From contig NC_056409.1 of the NCBI RefSeq assembly GCF_905147365.1, positions 17,799,001 to 17,863,000 of the forward strand: DNA of 64,000 nt, read 5' to 3'. Both the position numbers and the translations under genes were made by a program. Shown here one piece after another: positions 20,505-33,100 of this stretch (the first letter of the stretch is position 1; every line of letters begins with the position of its first letter). The DNA is from Aricia agestis (taxonomy: Eukaryota > Arthropoda > Insecta > Lepidoptera > Lycaenidae). The notes below the pieces were generated by a model that ran no database searches, was not told the origin of the DNA, and saw only the letters and a list, made by a program, of their open reading frames with translations.

Positions 20505-21435
20505 ATATGTCGCAGCCGACTGGTTTAAATAGCCGTTCAATCAAACAGCTAGCACTTTGACTGAACAACGCCATTCAATCACACGGCTTTACGTCGTTTA
20601 GTCGACTTGTGGACTACAACGTTCAACACTACAGCTAGACGACGTTTAGCCAACTGGTTTAATGGCAAATTAACTAGTTCTAACCTAACCTACTTTTGGA
20701 ATTTCTGGATTGTGTTTGTTTTTGTTTTGGCGGGAGGCTGCCCCCCGAGCCCCCCGTTTATTTGATAACGATCGCCGGCTGCTGCCGCAGCACGCTCGCT
20801 GCGCTCGCTCGGCTCCCTCTGTGTTGTGGTCTAAGTTCTAACCTAACTTAACAAATTTTTGAACTTTCTGGATTGTGTTTGTTTTTGTTTTGGCGGGGGG
20901 CTGTACCCCCCGAACCCCCCTTTCGGGGGCTGAGAAAACTGTATTCTAACTAATTTTGAACATATTTAGCACATATAATTATATAATTATAGCTGATTTA
21001 TTATTTATGGAATTGCAATAAATACCTTGGTGATGTATTTCATTATCCCGTAATTTATCCTCGAATTTTGTTGAAATTTTGATTCACTCGTATGTGCCTC
21101 CATAATTTTTGTCTCTTTAATAACACTCGTAACTTTTATTAACTACTTTCTTTCCGAAAAACAACCACAAACACCAACAAACACCTGCTAGTTGACGCCA
21201 TATTGTAAATAAAACGCACCTAGCGCCGCAGCGTTGCGAGCTGACCTACTTCAATTAGACGGTGGCTTTTGAATCAGCTGTAGTGTTGAACGTTTTGAGT
21301 GAATAATATATTCAATCTTTTAGATTGAATATATTATTCACTCAAAACGCTAGACGTGTGGTTGAATGGCGTTGTTCAGTCAAAGGGCTAGCTGTTTGAT
21401 TGAACGGCTATCTAAACCATCGGCTGCGACATATA
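20505..21435. mobile_element. Long-TIR MITE (TGTCGCAGCCGACTGG family), copy 1
   Basis: TATATGTCGCAGCCGACTGG at the left mirrors CATCGGCTGCGACATATA at the right, with further inverted blocks (CGTTCAATCAAACAGCTAGC). The middle is G/C-rich with GCACGCTCGCTGCGCTCGC. Other copies are at 28727, 44177 and 63583. The target duplication is TATA or TA. Confidence 0.8.
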
Positions 21436-21441
21436 TATAGA

Positions 21442-22071
21442 CTAGCTGTTGCCCGCGACTTCGTCCGCGTGGACTTCAGTTTATAGCGCGCGATGTCAAC
21501 AAAATTGGTGTCAAAATATTTCTAAAAAAAACCCTGGTACCCCTTAAATCGAAACAGCTGTGCAGTGTGCACATAATAATATTTCAATTTTTTAATTAAA
21601 CTTTATATTTTACGCCAAATTTTTATGCTTATTTAGCCCCGCAATTACACAACTTTACCCATAAACTATTTATCATTGATAGGTTTAAGGTTATGTCACT
21701 GGCTCACTGCATAGATAAAGTACTGATTTATTAAATAACGTACTAAAGAAATAACAATCGAAAAAAATCGGAAACTGAATGTAAGATAATACCACCTCTT
21801 ATAGAAAGACTTTCGGGCAAGCGTTAGCGCGATGTAGGGGACGCACGGCGCCATCTATTTTGAATTTTTGGAACTAACGTAATTTGAACAAATTTACGCA
21901 TTTTCACCCCCTTACAACGCTTTTTTCCAGTAAAAAAGTAGCCTATGTCCTTTCTCAGGCTTTAGACTATCTGTATACAAAATTTCATTACAATCGGTTC
22001 GGTAGTTTTGGCGTGAAAGCGAGACAGACAGACAGACAGAGATACTTTCGCATTTATAATATTAGTATAGA
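21442..22071 (-). mobile_element. Complete Helitron-like element, 630 bp
   Basis: On the minus strand it runs from TCTATACTAATATTATAAA (22071) to CTAG (21442). Internal order matches the inner element of the composites at 9609 and 11269, so it serves as a simple reference copy. Confidence 0.8.
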
Positions 22072-22209
22072 TATAGATTCTTCAATCAATAAATAAAACG
22101 CAATTTTTTAGCTTTTTTTGCTTTTTATCAATAACGGCAATAGGTAGGCACTTGGAATTTTCACCAAGGCCTTAATTATATTATGTGTACTTTTGTATTT
22201 ATTATAATA

Positions 22210-23483
22210 CTAGCTGTTGCCCGCAACTTCGTCCGCGTGGACTTCAGTTTATAGCGCGCGGTGTCAATAAAATTGGTGTCAAAAGCTTTTTCGTAACCCT
22301 GGTACCCCTTAAATCAAAATACCCAAAACAGCCGTGTAGTGTGCACATAATATGTTTTTTTTTTAATAAAACTTTTTTATACCAAGCTTATTTAGCGTTA
22401 TACAACTTACTGCATAATGCATTACACAACTTTAGCTTTGCCCAATACCCATATACTATTTAGTATTTATTATATCTATGTTGGTACGTGAGTTATTTGA
22501 TAACATGTATAACAATCGAAAGAATCAAAATATTAACTTAACATGGTACCACCTCTTATAGAAATACATATGAGCAAGCGATAGCGCGATCTAGGTGACT
22601 CTTGGCGCCATCTGTTCCAGTTTTTGGAACTAACTTAATTTGAACAAATTTACGCATAAACACCCCCTTACAACCTCTTTTTCCAGTAAGAAGTAGCCTA
22701 TGTCCTTTCTCAGGCTTTAGACTATCTGTGTACAAAATTTCATTACAATCGGTTCAGTAGTTTTGGCGCTGTTGTTTTTGAATTTGATATTTAAGTTGGT
22801 AGGTGAGTTATTACTTATTAGTTAATAACGTGTACTTATAACAATCGAAAGAATCGAAAAACGTATCTCAACAGGGTACCACCTCTTATAGAAATACTCA
22901 TGAGCAAGCGATAGCGCGATCTAGGGGACTCTTGGCGCCATCTATTTTGAGTTTTTGGAACTAACTTAATTTGACCAAATTTACGCATTTTCACCCCCTT
23001 ACAACCCCTTTTTCCAGTTAAAAAGTAGCCTTTGTCCTTTCTCAGGCTTTAGACTATCTGTGTACAAAATTTCATTACAATGGGTTCAGTAGTTTTGGCA
23101 CTGTTGTTTTTGAATTTGATACCTAAGTTGGTAGGTGAGTTATTAGTTAGTAACGTGTATAACAATCGAAAGAATCGAAAAACTTAATTCAACACGGTAC
23201 CACATCTTATAGAAATACGCATGAGCAAGCAATAGCGCGATCTAGGGGACTCTTGGCGCCATCTGTTTTGAGTTTTTGGAACTAACTTAATTTGACCAAA
23301 TTTACGCATTTTCACCCCCTTACAACCCCTTTTTCCAGTTAAAAAGTAGCCTATGTCCTTTCTCAGGCTTTAGACTATCTGTGTACAAAATTTCATTACA
23401 ATCGGTTCAGTAGTTTTGGCGTGAAAGCGAGACAGACAGACAGACAGACAGAGATACTTTCGCATTTATAATATTAGTATAGA
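22210..23483 (-). mobile_element. Helitron-like element with three 332-bp tandem units
   Basis: CTAG end at 22210, TC end at 23483. A unit from AAGTTGGTAGGTGAGTTATT to GGTTCAGTAGTTTTGGC is present three times (from about 22472, 22792 and 23124; the last two starts are 332 bp apart). The plus-strand copy at 10368 has two units, so array length varies between copies. Confidence 0.8.
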
Positions 23484-23485
23484 TT

Positions 23486-23993
23486 AAAATAAAATAAAAA
23501 TTTAAGGGGGCCTCCCATACAAAAATCACTGTGGTGGTACGGAACTCTTCCGTACCACCACATACTTGTATTTTTTTACTAATCGGACTCGCTCATGAAT
23601 ACACATACCGTTATAGAGCAAAATAGGCCAAAAATTGTGATTTTTGTATGGGAGCCACCCTTAATTTTTTTATAATATTATTATTAATTATTAAAGTACA
23701 CATATAATTAAGGCCTTGGTGAAAATTTCAAGTGCCTACCTGTTGCCGTTATTGAGATAGAGCAAAAAATCACGTTTATTGTATGGGGCCCGCGCGGCGG
23801 AATTGTGCTATGACGTCACACCAAACGTAGTGATTATATTCTCTTTGGTCACACCGTTACTGGGCGCCCGCGTCGTATAGTTACAACTTGTTTTGCTTAT
23901 AAATCGGAAACTCATTAACGTATCCAAGTAATTCTTTCACTAATATTCTTTTTTTTGACAGAGAATGTGGACTGCTAATAATCAAAATTAGGT
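23486..23993. repeat. Inverted copy of 19345-20110 followed by a direct copy of 20114-20282
   Basis: Shares CTCCCATACAAAAATCAC and GGAGCCACCC with the upstream family and includes a small hairpin GTGGTGGTACGG...CCGTACCACCAC at 23531-23563. Confidence 0.6.
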
Positions 23994-23994
23994 A

Positions 23995-25090
23995 ACATTC
24001 TCCATTGGGCCGTCTGTTGTTTACGGCCGTTCCCAATATTTGATCTATCTCTGGTTTTGCCCTACTAGAGATAGGAATAGCTCACATTAGACATTAGAGA
24101 CATTAATGTCAATTGTGAGCTATTCCTATCTCTAGTAGGGCAAAACCAGAGATAGATCAAATATTGGGAACGGCCGCATCGAGCGCAGCCACGAACGTGC
24201 TGCGTCTTGTCTTACCTAAATAAATTGAAAATGACGTCGTGCGTGTATCGAAAATGTACCAATTATGACTCAAAAGTAAACAAAACACATGGAATCTCTT
24301 ACCACATGTCTTGATTGCAATAAATACCTCGATTATTTACATTTTCAATTATTTTTTCGAACAATCTGAAAAAATCGAATTTTCGTCATAGCTCAGGCGA
24401 AGAAAGAGACAGCGATACGATTCGACGTTTAAAAATAGAACTGTCTCTTTTATGTAAATGGTTTTTCGTATCTTTTGTGTCACTTATCTGTCAAATTTGT
24501 CAATGTTTGTAATTTTGAATTTGAAAATTGTTCGGAAGAGATTTAAGCCGGAAAATAGTATGGACGTAACATATCTGTATAAGTAGAATATCATTGCTCA
24601 AAGCAGATATGTTACTACCGCGTGCGTTGTGAGGATTCAAATACGGCCCAATTGGGCCATCTGTTGTTTAGTCTGCGTCGAGCGCAGTCACGAATGTGCC
24701 GCGTCTTGTCTTACCTAAAAAAATTGAAAATGACGTCGTGCGTGTTTCGAAAATGTACTAATTATGACTCGAAAGTAAATTAAACACATGGAATCTTTTA
24801 CCACGTGTCTTGATTGCAATAAATACACATTTTCAATTATTTTTTCGAACAATCTGGAAAAAATCGAATTTTCGTCATAGCTCAGGCGAAGAAAGAGACA
24901 GCGATACGATTCGACGTTTAAAAATAGAACTGTCTCTTTTATGTAAATAGTTTTTCATATCTTTTGTTTCACTTATCTGTCAAATTTGTCAATGTTTGCA
25001 ATTTTGAATTTGAAAATTGTTCGGAAGAGATTTAAGCCGGAAAATAGTATGGATGTAACATATCTGTATAAGTAGAATATCATTGACAAA
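23995..25090 (+). repeat. Tandem duplication of a segment of about 430 bp
   Basis: The stretch from GGGCC(G/A)TCTGTTGTTT through CGAGCGCAG and GAAGAAAGAGACAGCGATAC to TATGGA(C/T)GTAACATATC occurs at 23998-24600 and 24655-25085. The first copy is interrupted by the fold-back MITE at 24024-24176. Differences are few. No ORF is conserved between the copies. Confidence 0.8.
24024..24176. mobile_element. Fold-back MITE (CGGCCGTTCCC family), copy 1
   Basis: Near-perfect arms of about 65 bp, CGGCCGTTCCCAATATTTG... and inverse. Two more copies sit side by side at 37786-38096. Confidence 0.9.
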
Positions 25091-25098
25091 GACCTTTT

Positions 25099-25271
25099 AA
25101 GCGTCTCCCAGACACGCGGCCTGCGGGCTGCGGTGGCAGTGGCGGTGGCGGTGGCGGTCAGTTGGATGGCTTGGCTGCGTGGCCGCGTGTGTCTGTGTCG
25201 TTCCTAAAACTCTCAAGTCATCCAACTGACCACCACCGCCACCGCAGGCCGCGTCTGTCTGGGAGACGCTT
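25099..25271. mobile_element. GC-rich fold-back MITE
   Basis: AAGCGTCTCCCAGAC at the left mirrors CTGTCTGGGAGACGCTT at the right. The arms include a GGCGGT microsatellite and GGTCAGTTGGATG. Confidence 0.75.
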
Positions 25272-26050
25272 TATTCTATTCTTATGTCAAAGGTCCCAAC
25301 TCCCAAACCAATCTCAGACGCTTGTAAAAAAAGAGTAGACCAATGCCATACAGTGCGACAAGGCTTTTTATGAACGTGGCGAGAAAAGGAACTAACGCTT
25401 CTATCATACAAAACGTCAATTTTGACAGTTCTCCTTTACCAGCAGCGCCCATTTGACATCATTGACATATTCATCGAACTGTAATTAATCTGTGGAGTAG
25501 ACCAGTGTAGACCATGAGTAGACGCTGTACAGTGTACACTGTACAGTGTAATATGCCGTGCAGTGTAATATAATTTAATATTGATGGTGTCATGGGCGTA
25601 GCCAGGTAGGGGCAAATGAAGTGTTGGAAACAAAATATCTTTTCAGTCAGATTAATAAAAGTCAATTTTCATAATTTTTTGTTTGAATATAGAGCTAGAG
25701 CTTGAGCGACTTGACTCCTTGACTGTATTGACTTTTTACTTCGACTTTGACTAGACTTTTGACCTGTACTGACGATATAAAGAAACGATGCTGAAAAATT
25801 TATGCAACATGTTTTACTACTTATTAATACTTGACACTGGCCATGGTTATATAGCCGAAGTGCCATAATAAGAAAAAAAAATCCAAATGACATAAAAAAT
25901 CCACACTGCTCATTGTTTTTATTCTTTCTTGGTTAGAAATTCGAATAATTTTATTTCCCTGTTTTGTGCGATAAGTTGTATTTAAATAGTAATAAAGTGT
26001 CGTCGTTAGTGAGTGCACTCTTAGAACTTTGTGTTTGCTTTTACAATAAT

Positions 26051-29000
26051 ATGTTCTATTTAATCGGCCTAGGTCTGGGGGATGCAAAAGATATAACTGT
26101 AAAAGGCCTAGAAATAGTTAAACAATGTGATAAAGTACTGTTAGAGGGCTACACATCAATACTGACTGTTGGTAAAGAAATATTGGTAAGTTAATTTTTT
26201 TTTAACAACAATATAGGTTTATACCTATATTGTTGTTACAAAAATTGTTTCATTACCATTGAATTTTTATTTTTTTCTTTATATAAAACAAACTGCCTAA
26301 GCAGTGTGACTGTTTATTTATTTTGCAAGTAACAATTGCAGGAAAATTTCTATGGAAGGCCACTTACAATAGCTGATCGTGAGATATGTGAAAGTAGCAT
26401 AGATGGCATACTGCAAGAAGCAAAAGATAAGGATATTGCACTATTAGTTGTAGGAGATCCTTTAGGAGCAACTACACATACTGACATGCTACTGCGTGCC
26501 AAAGAATTAGGTGTGAAGACGCAGGTAATTGTTTTTTGAATAGTTTTGTTTAACTACCCAAGCATCCATAGATTTTTATTTTATGTATGAAAAAATGTAC
26601 ATATTATTAGAACATGTAAATTGTCTAATGATGTAATGATATTTTTGTCATCAATAAGCTTAAATAATATTTTATTTATACAGATAATATTAATTATAAT
26701 AATTGTTCTGAGTTTTTCTTATATCATTCTGAAATTTTATCATAAATCTGTTTCAGATTGTTCATAATGCATCAATTATGAATGCTGTTAGCTGTTGTGG
26801 ACTACAGCTTTACAACTTTGGAGAAACTGTATCAATTCCTTATTGGACTGAAACTTGGAAGCCGGACAGCTTTTTTAAAAAGATAATAGACAATTACTCT
26901 AGAAACTTACATACACTTTGTCTTTTAGGTAAAATTTATTTATTTAACCCATCAATCCCCAAGAACCACCCAGCTTTCGCATAACAATTGCAAATCTATT
27001 GTGTCTGCTATTCCCACAATGGAGGTATTAGTACATTTTAATGGCCACTTAATAAACTGATATGAGTATGAAAGTAAGGCAAAATCAGACAGGCAGTCAT
27101 GTATACATAGAGAAAGTCAACCATGATATTGTTAATATAATGATTATCTACTTTAAATAGCATAGGCTTTCTCTGTAAAGTGTAAAAGGATTTACCAATG
27201 TCAGAGTGTGGGTGAAATGGATGGAACTAACTTGGTTAATCTGTGTAGTATATTCATTTGTAAATAACATTTTTTTACGTAAAATGAGGCATAAAAAACA
27301 CCTTGTACACACACATGCAAGTAAACAAAGGTATGCTCTATAAATGAGCATGACCTAAATAGTTGTTTAAAAGTGGAACAAAATATTCAATTTCTCCCTC
27401 ATTTTAAAAATCCTGTCAGGCGCCGTAAGGTCCTTGGACCGTAGGTTGACTAGCTGATTTAGCTCATACGACGCGGGAGATGAGACACAAACGAGTAAAG
27501 TATCACTGAATTATATTAACTATTTCAATTGTCACAGTCAATGTGACAATAACGTTAATATTTTTGTATGTAGTTAAATTGAATGTCCAGCCAATAGTAT
27601 GTCTGTTAAGTGTTAGGTAGTATATAATATAACTCATTAGATAAACATATAACCATTAATTGCAATATTATTTAACATTAATGATATACTTCTTTATTGC
27701 TTGTATCTTTAAACCTAGTTAATGTTTTTTAGATATCAAAGTAAAAGAGCCTACTGAAGAATCACTGACAAAGAAAGTACGTCAGTACATGGAACCGAAA
27801 TTTATGTCTGTAAAAGAAGCAGCAAGTCAGCTTATAGAAATTATAAAAAACAATGAATGTGATGCAGGTTTGTAGAGACAATTATTAAATTTAATAATAT
27901 GATGAACTGGTATAATCAACATAATAATAATAATATATACTAGGAAACAACTTCCACCTAGATCAGAGGTTCCCAAACTCCTTTGTTTCGTGGCCCACTT
28001 TTATAATGTTGGTGCATACTGCGGACTAAAATGTACTGATAATATTCATTATTGTAGTTATTAATTTACATAAGCGCTAAGTTAGGCTAGAGGCATTATA
28101 TTATTAAAATTTAAATTACGCATCAGGATTACAAAAAAAAAAACATTATTTGGGTAAGGCCGCCAGAATTGTCAAATAGTAACACAAAAGATTTTGTGTT
28201 ACCGTTACACAAAAGTGACACCATTTTTGGATAAAGGTGGTTTCATAATTGCGAAATAAATTACCTACAATTTTTATTTATTTATTTCTGTAAGACAATT
28301 TAATACAAGATAAAATGTGTGTCTGGGTTGGTCGATTGACACAGGTGTACAACATGTAAGTAACTCACAACTTAAAAACCATTACTAGGGCTCATCATTA
28401 CGAATAACTTTTTGTATGGAAGTAACAGTTAAATAGCAAAAAAATAAATCAGCTGTTCCATATTTTTCAAGTGAAGTCAGTTAAAATAAAATACCTATAT
28501 TTTTTTTCACATTTTCAGTGTTGTTTCCATACAAAAGTCATTTGTGATGATGAGCCCGAGTAGTAGTTTTCAAGTTATGCGTTAATTTAGTTACACATTG
28601 TATGGCCGTCCAAATACCACTATGCATTCGGCTTTATAGATCGATTGTGTTACGATAACACAAATGTAACATAATCGTAACACAAATGCAACACAAAAGA
28701 CTTAGGGGGATATTAGATTATCATATATATGTCGCAGCCGACTGGTTTAAATAGCCGTTCAATCAAACAGCTAGCCCTTTGACTGAACAACGCCATTTAA
28801 TCACACGTCCAGCTTTTATATTGAATATTTTAGTCGCTCAAAACGTTCAACACTACAGCTGATTCAAAAGCCGCCGTCTAATTGAAGTAGTTCAGCGCGC
28901 ACCGCTGCGGCGCTAGGTGCGTTTTATTTACAATATGGCGTCAACTAGCAGGTGTTTGTTGGTGTTTGTGGTTGTTTTTCGGAAAGAAAGTAGTTAATAG

Positions 29001-32000
29001 TGTTATTAATAAAGAGACAAAAATTGTGGAGGCACATACGAGTGAATTAAAATTTCAACAAATATTCGAGGAGAAATCATGGGATTATGAAATGGATGGG
29101 CGCAGCCTCCCCCGAAAGGGGGGTCAAAACAAACACAATCCAGAAAGTCCAAAAGTTGTTAGGTTGGGTTAGGTTAGAACTTAGACCACAACAGAGAGGG
29201 AGCCGAGCAAGCGCAGCGAGCGTGCTGCGGCAGCAGTCGGCGACCGCCGCCAAATAAAAGGGGGGCTCGGGGGGCGCAGCCCCCCGCCAAAACAAAAACA
29301 AACCAGTTGGCTAAGCGTCGTATAGCTGTAGTGTTGAACGTTGTAGTCAACAAGTCGGCTAAACGACGTATAGCCGTGTGATTGAATGGCGTTGTTCAGT
29401 CAAAGGGCTAGCTGTTTGATTGAATGGCGTTGTTCAGTCAAAGGGCTAGCTGTTTGATTGAACGGCTATTTAAACCAGTCGGCTCCGACATATATTGGAT
29501 CCGAGATGATTGAGTCAATGATATTGGATAATGTAATATAGACATATGATTCATTTCTTCCTTGATCCACAGACCAGACATACATTTATTCCTCTATGCT
29601 TGATCATAGATTTTTGACATTTGCTGAGGGATTGGATCCAATACGGTCATATAAATAGGTGTTGCCAGTTATTTAATATAAAAAAGAGTTTTTAATTTCT
29701 TGTTCGTTAATATGTTTCAAATAATGTAATGGAATTATTTTTCTAATTATATACTTGGATAATCTTGCTGAAATAACAAAAAACAAGCCATATTAAAAAT
29801 GACGATGTCTTTTGACAAATCGAATTCTCTGAGATCTAGTAACCCTGACGTCAATACCTGTCAGCGTTAGCGCTCTCCATTGGCTATTGAAACCACATAT
29901 GACGGACAAACAAATAGGATCAATGAAATATGATAATGTAATATGCAGATATGATCAAATGATCATATACAGGGTGCAATTTAACCTTCCTGCCAAATTT
30001 GGATATATTGATCCTTGTTAAAAATAAAAATACACGTATTTCTTCTTTTATAATCACTCAAAATTTTGAGAAATAGCCTCCGAAAGTTATCCTACCAAAC
30101 ACCACAAAATATGGACACATGCGCGGCCCGGCCCCGCGCCGCCCTTCCATTGACATTCTTGCAGTGACGGATTAAGACTACTTGATGCCCTAAGCAATCC
30201 ATGCCTGTGGGGCCCCCTATCCGTATCTCAACTAGAATCGGTCTTTGAACCTTTACTCTTCTGGTGCCCCCTCAGAGTGATGCCCTAGGCAATTGCTTAA
30301 TTTGATTAAGGGCTAATCCGTCACTGCATTCTTGTTATTATCATAAGTTTCGAATTTTCCCTTCATACCACAGAATAGATAATAGTACAAGTACTTGATA
30401 CTTTGACGAACTTAGGACCGTCAAATGTAAAGGACGTAGACAGGTATGTTTAGAATAAAATTAATTGATACATTTCAAAAGAATCGAAAATTACAACTTT
30501 TTAATTACGAAAAATATGCACTTTAGAAATTTATAATAAAAGTTAATTGGATTTTTAAATACGCCTAAATGCAAAGGATGTGGTTTATCCTTTGCATTTA
30601 GGCGTATTTAAAAATCCAATTAACTTATGTACACAGTACAACTAATTAAAAAATAAAAATCAAAACAACCCACCTCTAAATCTTATTTACTTCCATCTTG
30701 TCTACACTTAGCATAGTTCAAACGAGTTCAAACTGCAATCCGTTTTGCTCTAAGCAAAGTCTAGCGCGTTTTGCACATTGTCTTTAAAAGTTTGTTACTT
30801 TAAAAGTTTGTTAAGCACAACTTTGTCACTTTTAACCTCGTCAGAGGCATGTCTTCGAGGCTGGCTAGGCGTGTGCAGGTGTTGCGAAGTGCGAACTGTC
30901 TATAATCCGAGTCTTTGATTATCTCGCGATTCAGATTCAGGGTACAGCTGCTGCATTCGAGAATCATCAATCAGCTGTTACGAAGACGAGGAACGCTTTC
31001 TTGCTCGTACAGTCTCTGGGTTCCGCGTAAACTTTCGCCACTCAAAATGTAGCACCTCCACCTATGCCTCCACATTTCATAACACTCGATCGTGGTTAGG
31101 GTACATTGTAACAGACACTAATTAAAGCGCGGGGGCCGGGGGCGCCGTGACAAACAAAATAATTACGTGTTAGCTATACAACTACGCGCATGGTACTAAA
31201 CGGTCGCCGGCGACCTACTAAACGGTCGCCGGCGACCGGCGGGCGGCGGGCCTCCCCGCTTTACCCCTACGCATAACCGATCTCGACTGGATATCTGTGC
31301 GGCGCGATGTACTAGCTCGGTCGCAATATCGCAATTATTATTAACTTATGAAGTGACCATTGTGCATCGATTTTTTTTGGGATAAAATATGTTATTGTAA
31401 AAAAATTAACACCCTATTTTTTTGGTTTAATGGACTCACCTAATGATACCTAAGCCACAAAAAAAAATTGCCAGGTAGGTTTAATTGCATCCTGTATATT
31501 GGATCCTATATATGATCATAGAAATGATCCAATATAAATGATAATGTAAACCCCCCTTAGAATTTACAACAATTTTAGATTATATTTCGGTTATTTATTG
31601 CAACTAGGCATTAATGGGCGATTTATACCTTTGACCTCATCGCTAGCAAATATAATACAACAACATTAAAATATCTGTTTATTACCTTAGAATTCACATT
31701 TACTTTTATTTTTTTCCACATAAATTACAAAAACGTAACGACCAGTTTAGACTCATTTACTCCTGAAATAATAAACCTAGCATTTTTTTTCTTAATTTTG
31801 TTGATGACAGTGCTGCCGTATTAACACTGCATATTTTGCACGTTGACTCTTTAAATAGTACCTTTGGGGTAAAAATTCGTCACACAAATAATACGTAACA
31901 CAAAATAAAAAGCCATATTTTATTTTAAACTATCGATAAAACAAGTCAGTTGAAGGGTTTTCGCAACAATATTAATATTAGAGCAAGGGACTATCATCTA

Positions 32001-33100
32001 ATTCTTCGACGGTATACTTATTATTCAGATATTCTCTACAATTTAATGGATATTCCAACCATAAGATACTGCAGAAAAAAACCACAAAAACGTCACACAA
32101 ATAAATTGACAATTATGGCGGCCTTAGGGGGGTATTACATTATCATTTATATATGATCATTTCTATGATCATATATGATCATAGAAATGATCATATATAA
32201 ATGATAATAGGATCCAATATATATGATCATTTGATAATATCTGCATATTACATTATCATATTTCATTGATCCTATTTTACGTCATATTATATGGTTTCAA
32301 TAGCCAATGGAGAGCGCTAACGCTGACAGGTATTGACGTCAGGGTTACTAGATCTCAGAGAATTCGATTTGTCAAAAGACATCGTCATTTTTAATATGGC
32401 TTGTTTTTTGTTATTTCAGAAAGATTATCCAAGTATATAATTAGAAAAATAATTACATTACATTATTTGAAACATAATAACGAACAAGAAATTAAAAACT
32501 CTTTTTTATATTAAATAACTGGCAACACCTATTTCTATGACCGTATTGGATCCAATCTCTCAGCAAATGTCAAAAATCTATGATCAAGGAAGAAATGAAT
32601 CATATGTCTATATTACATTATCCAATATCATCGACTCAATGATCTCGGATCCAATATATATGATAATTTGGTGGCACATCTATGACATCACTTTAGTGAT
32701 TATTCAGAAAAGTGGCACGTTGATAAGGCACTTCACTGCTAACCAAATTAATTTACATGGACCTCCACCTACAGTACTGTTGTGGACTCCCATTTTTATC
32801 AGGGCTTACGTAGACCCCCATCTAGTCTTACGTGGGGGTCCACTTTGGGAATCACTGACCTAGATCATGAAGGTAGCTACTACATTATGTTACCACTGAT
32901 AAATAATTTTATTTTCAGGATTAACAGCAAGCAGTTTAGCTGTTGGATTGTCGAGAGTCGGAGCACCTGATCAAAATATTGCAGCTAAGACTCTCGAAGA
33001 AATGAAAGACTTTGATTTAGGTCCCCCATTGCACAGTTTAGTGATTCCTGCCCCATCACTACATCCAATTGAAGTAGATTTCTTAGAGCAGTTTAGGTAA
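26051..33100 (+). CDS. Dph5: Diphthine methyl ester synthase
   Basis: Five exons, 26051-26185, 26342-26524, 26757-26928, 27733-27867 and 32919-33100, join with GT-AG borders and exact phase to 268 aa, close to the usual 270-285. The start MFYLIGLGLGD is the family's N-terminus; GDPLGATTHTD and SIMNAVSCCGLQLYNFGET are strongly conserved blocks of this tetrapyrrole-methylase-fold enzyme, and the C-terminal exon carries LSRVGAPDQ and DLGPPLHSLVIP. Dph5 uses S-adenosylmethionine to methylate the modified histidine of elongation factor 2 during diphthamide synthesis in the cytosol. The first three introns are short; the fourth is 5.05 kb and nearly all transposon. Its end lies 610 bp from the convergent PDZ-GEF gene. 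Identification is firm; the 5' UTR is not defined. Confidence 0.95.
28386..28557. mobile_element. Small TIR element
   Basis: GGGCTCATCATTACGAATAA and TTGTGATGATGAGCCC are imperfect inverse ends, together with TTTTGTATGGAA/TTCCATACAAAA. Confidence 0.6.
28727..29494. mobile_element. Long-TIR MITE (TGTCGCAGCCGACTGG family), copy 2
   Basis: Ends TATATGTCGCAGCCGACTGG and CAGTCGGCTCCGACATATA. Compared with the uninterrupted host MITE, TATA (or TA plus two element bases) is duplicated. The right inverted block GCGTTGTTCAGTCAAAGGGC is itself repeated in tandem. Confidence 0.85.
30162..30326. mobile_element. hAT-like MITE, 165 bp, 8-bp target duplication
   Basis: CATTCTTG is exact on both sides (30154-30161 and 30327-30334); the inverted ends are CAGTGACGGATTA and TAATCCGTCACTG. 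Confidence 0.9.
30541..30625. repeat. Perfect palindrome, 38-bp arms, 9-base spacer
   Basis: 30541-30578 and 30588-30625 are exact reverse complements (38 of 38), spaced by TGTGGTTTA. No target duplication is seen. Confidence 0.95.
32127..32667 (+). mobile_element. PIF/Harbinger-type MITE, copy 4, right end lost
   Basis: Begins after TTA with GGGGGGTATTACATTATC and follows the body of the other copies, but stops in ATATATGATAATTTGG without the CCCCC end. Near the left end an extra palindrome of TATATGATCATTTCTATG is present. Confidence 0.75.

Larger units (their letters stand above)
29970..31494. mobile_element. TIR element, CAGG(G/A)TGCAATT ends
   Basis: CAGGGTGCAATTTAACCTTC at the left and the inverse of CAGGATGCAATTAAACCTAC at the right, flanked by TATA/TA inside the host MITE. 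TA-type duplication and a CAGGGTG tip suggest the Tc1/mariner superfamily. About 1.5 kb without a transposase ORF. It hosts a hAT MITE and a perfect palindrome. Confidence 0.7.
28705..31556 (-). mobile_element. PIF/Harbinger-type MITE, copy 3, with two nested elements
   Basis: TTA duplications at 28702-28704 and 31557-31559; ends GGGGGATATTAG and AACCCCCC. Two other elements interrupt it, at 28727-29494 and 29970-31494; removing both restores the sequence of copy 2. Confidence 0.8.
27964..32857. mobile_element. hAT-like element with nested insertions, filling Dph5 intron 4
   Basis: ACCTAGAT is exact on both sides (27956-27963 and 32858-32865). The tips are CAGAGGTTCCCAAA and the inverse of CAGTGATTCCCAAAG. 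After subtracting the nested elements (28705-31556 and 32127-32667) about 1.5 kb remains, with no transposase ORF. Confidence 0.8.

Noticed and set aside
22021..22060. Short spaced repeats that could suggest a CRISPR array
   Set aside because: They are GACA/TCTG dinucleotide-type runs at Helitron ends in a eukaryotic genome, without spacers.
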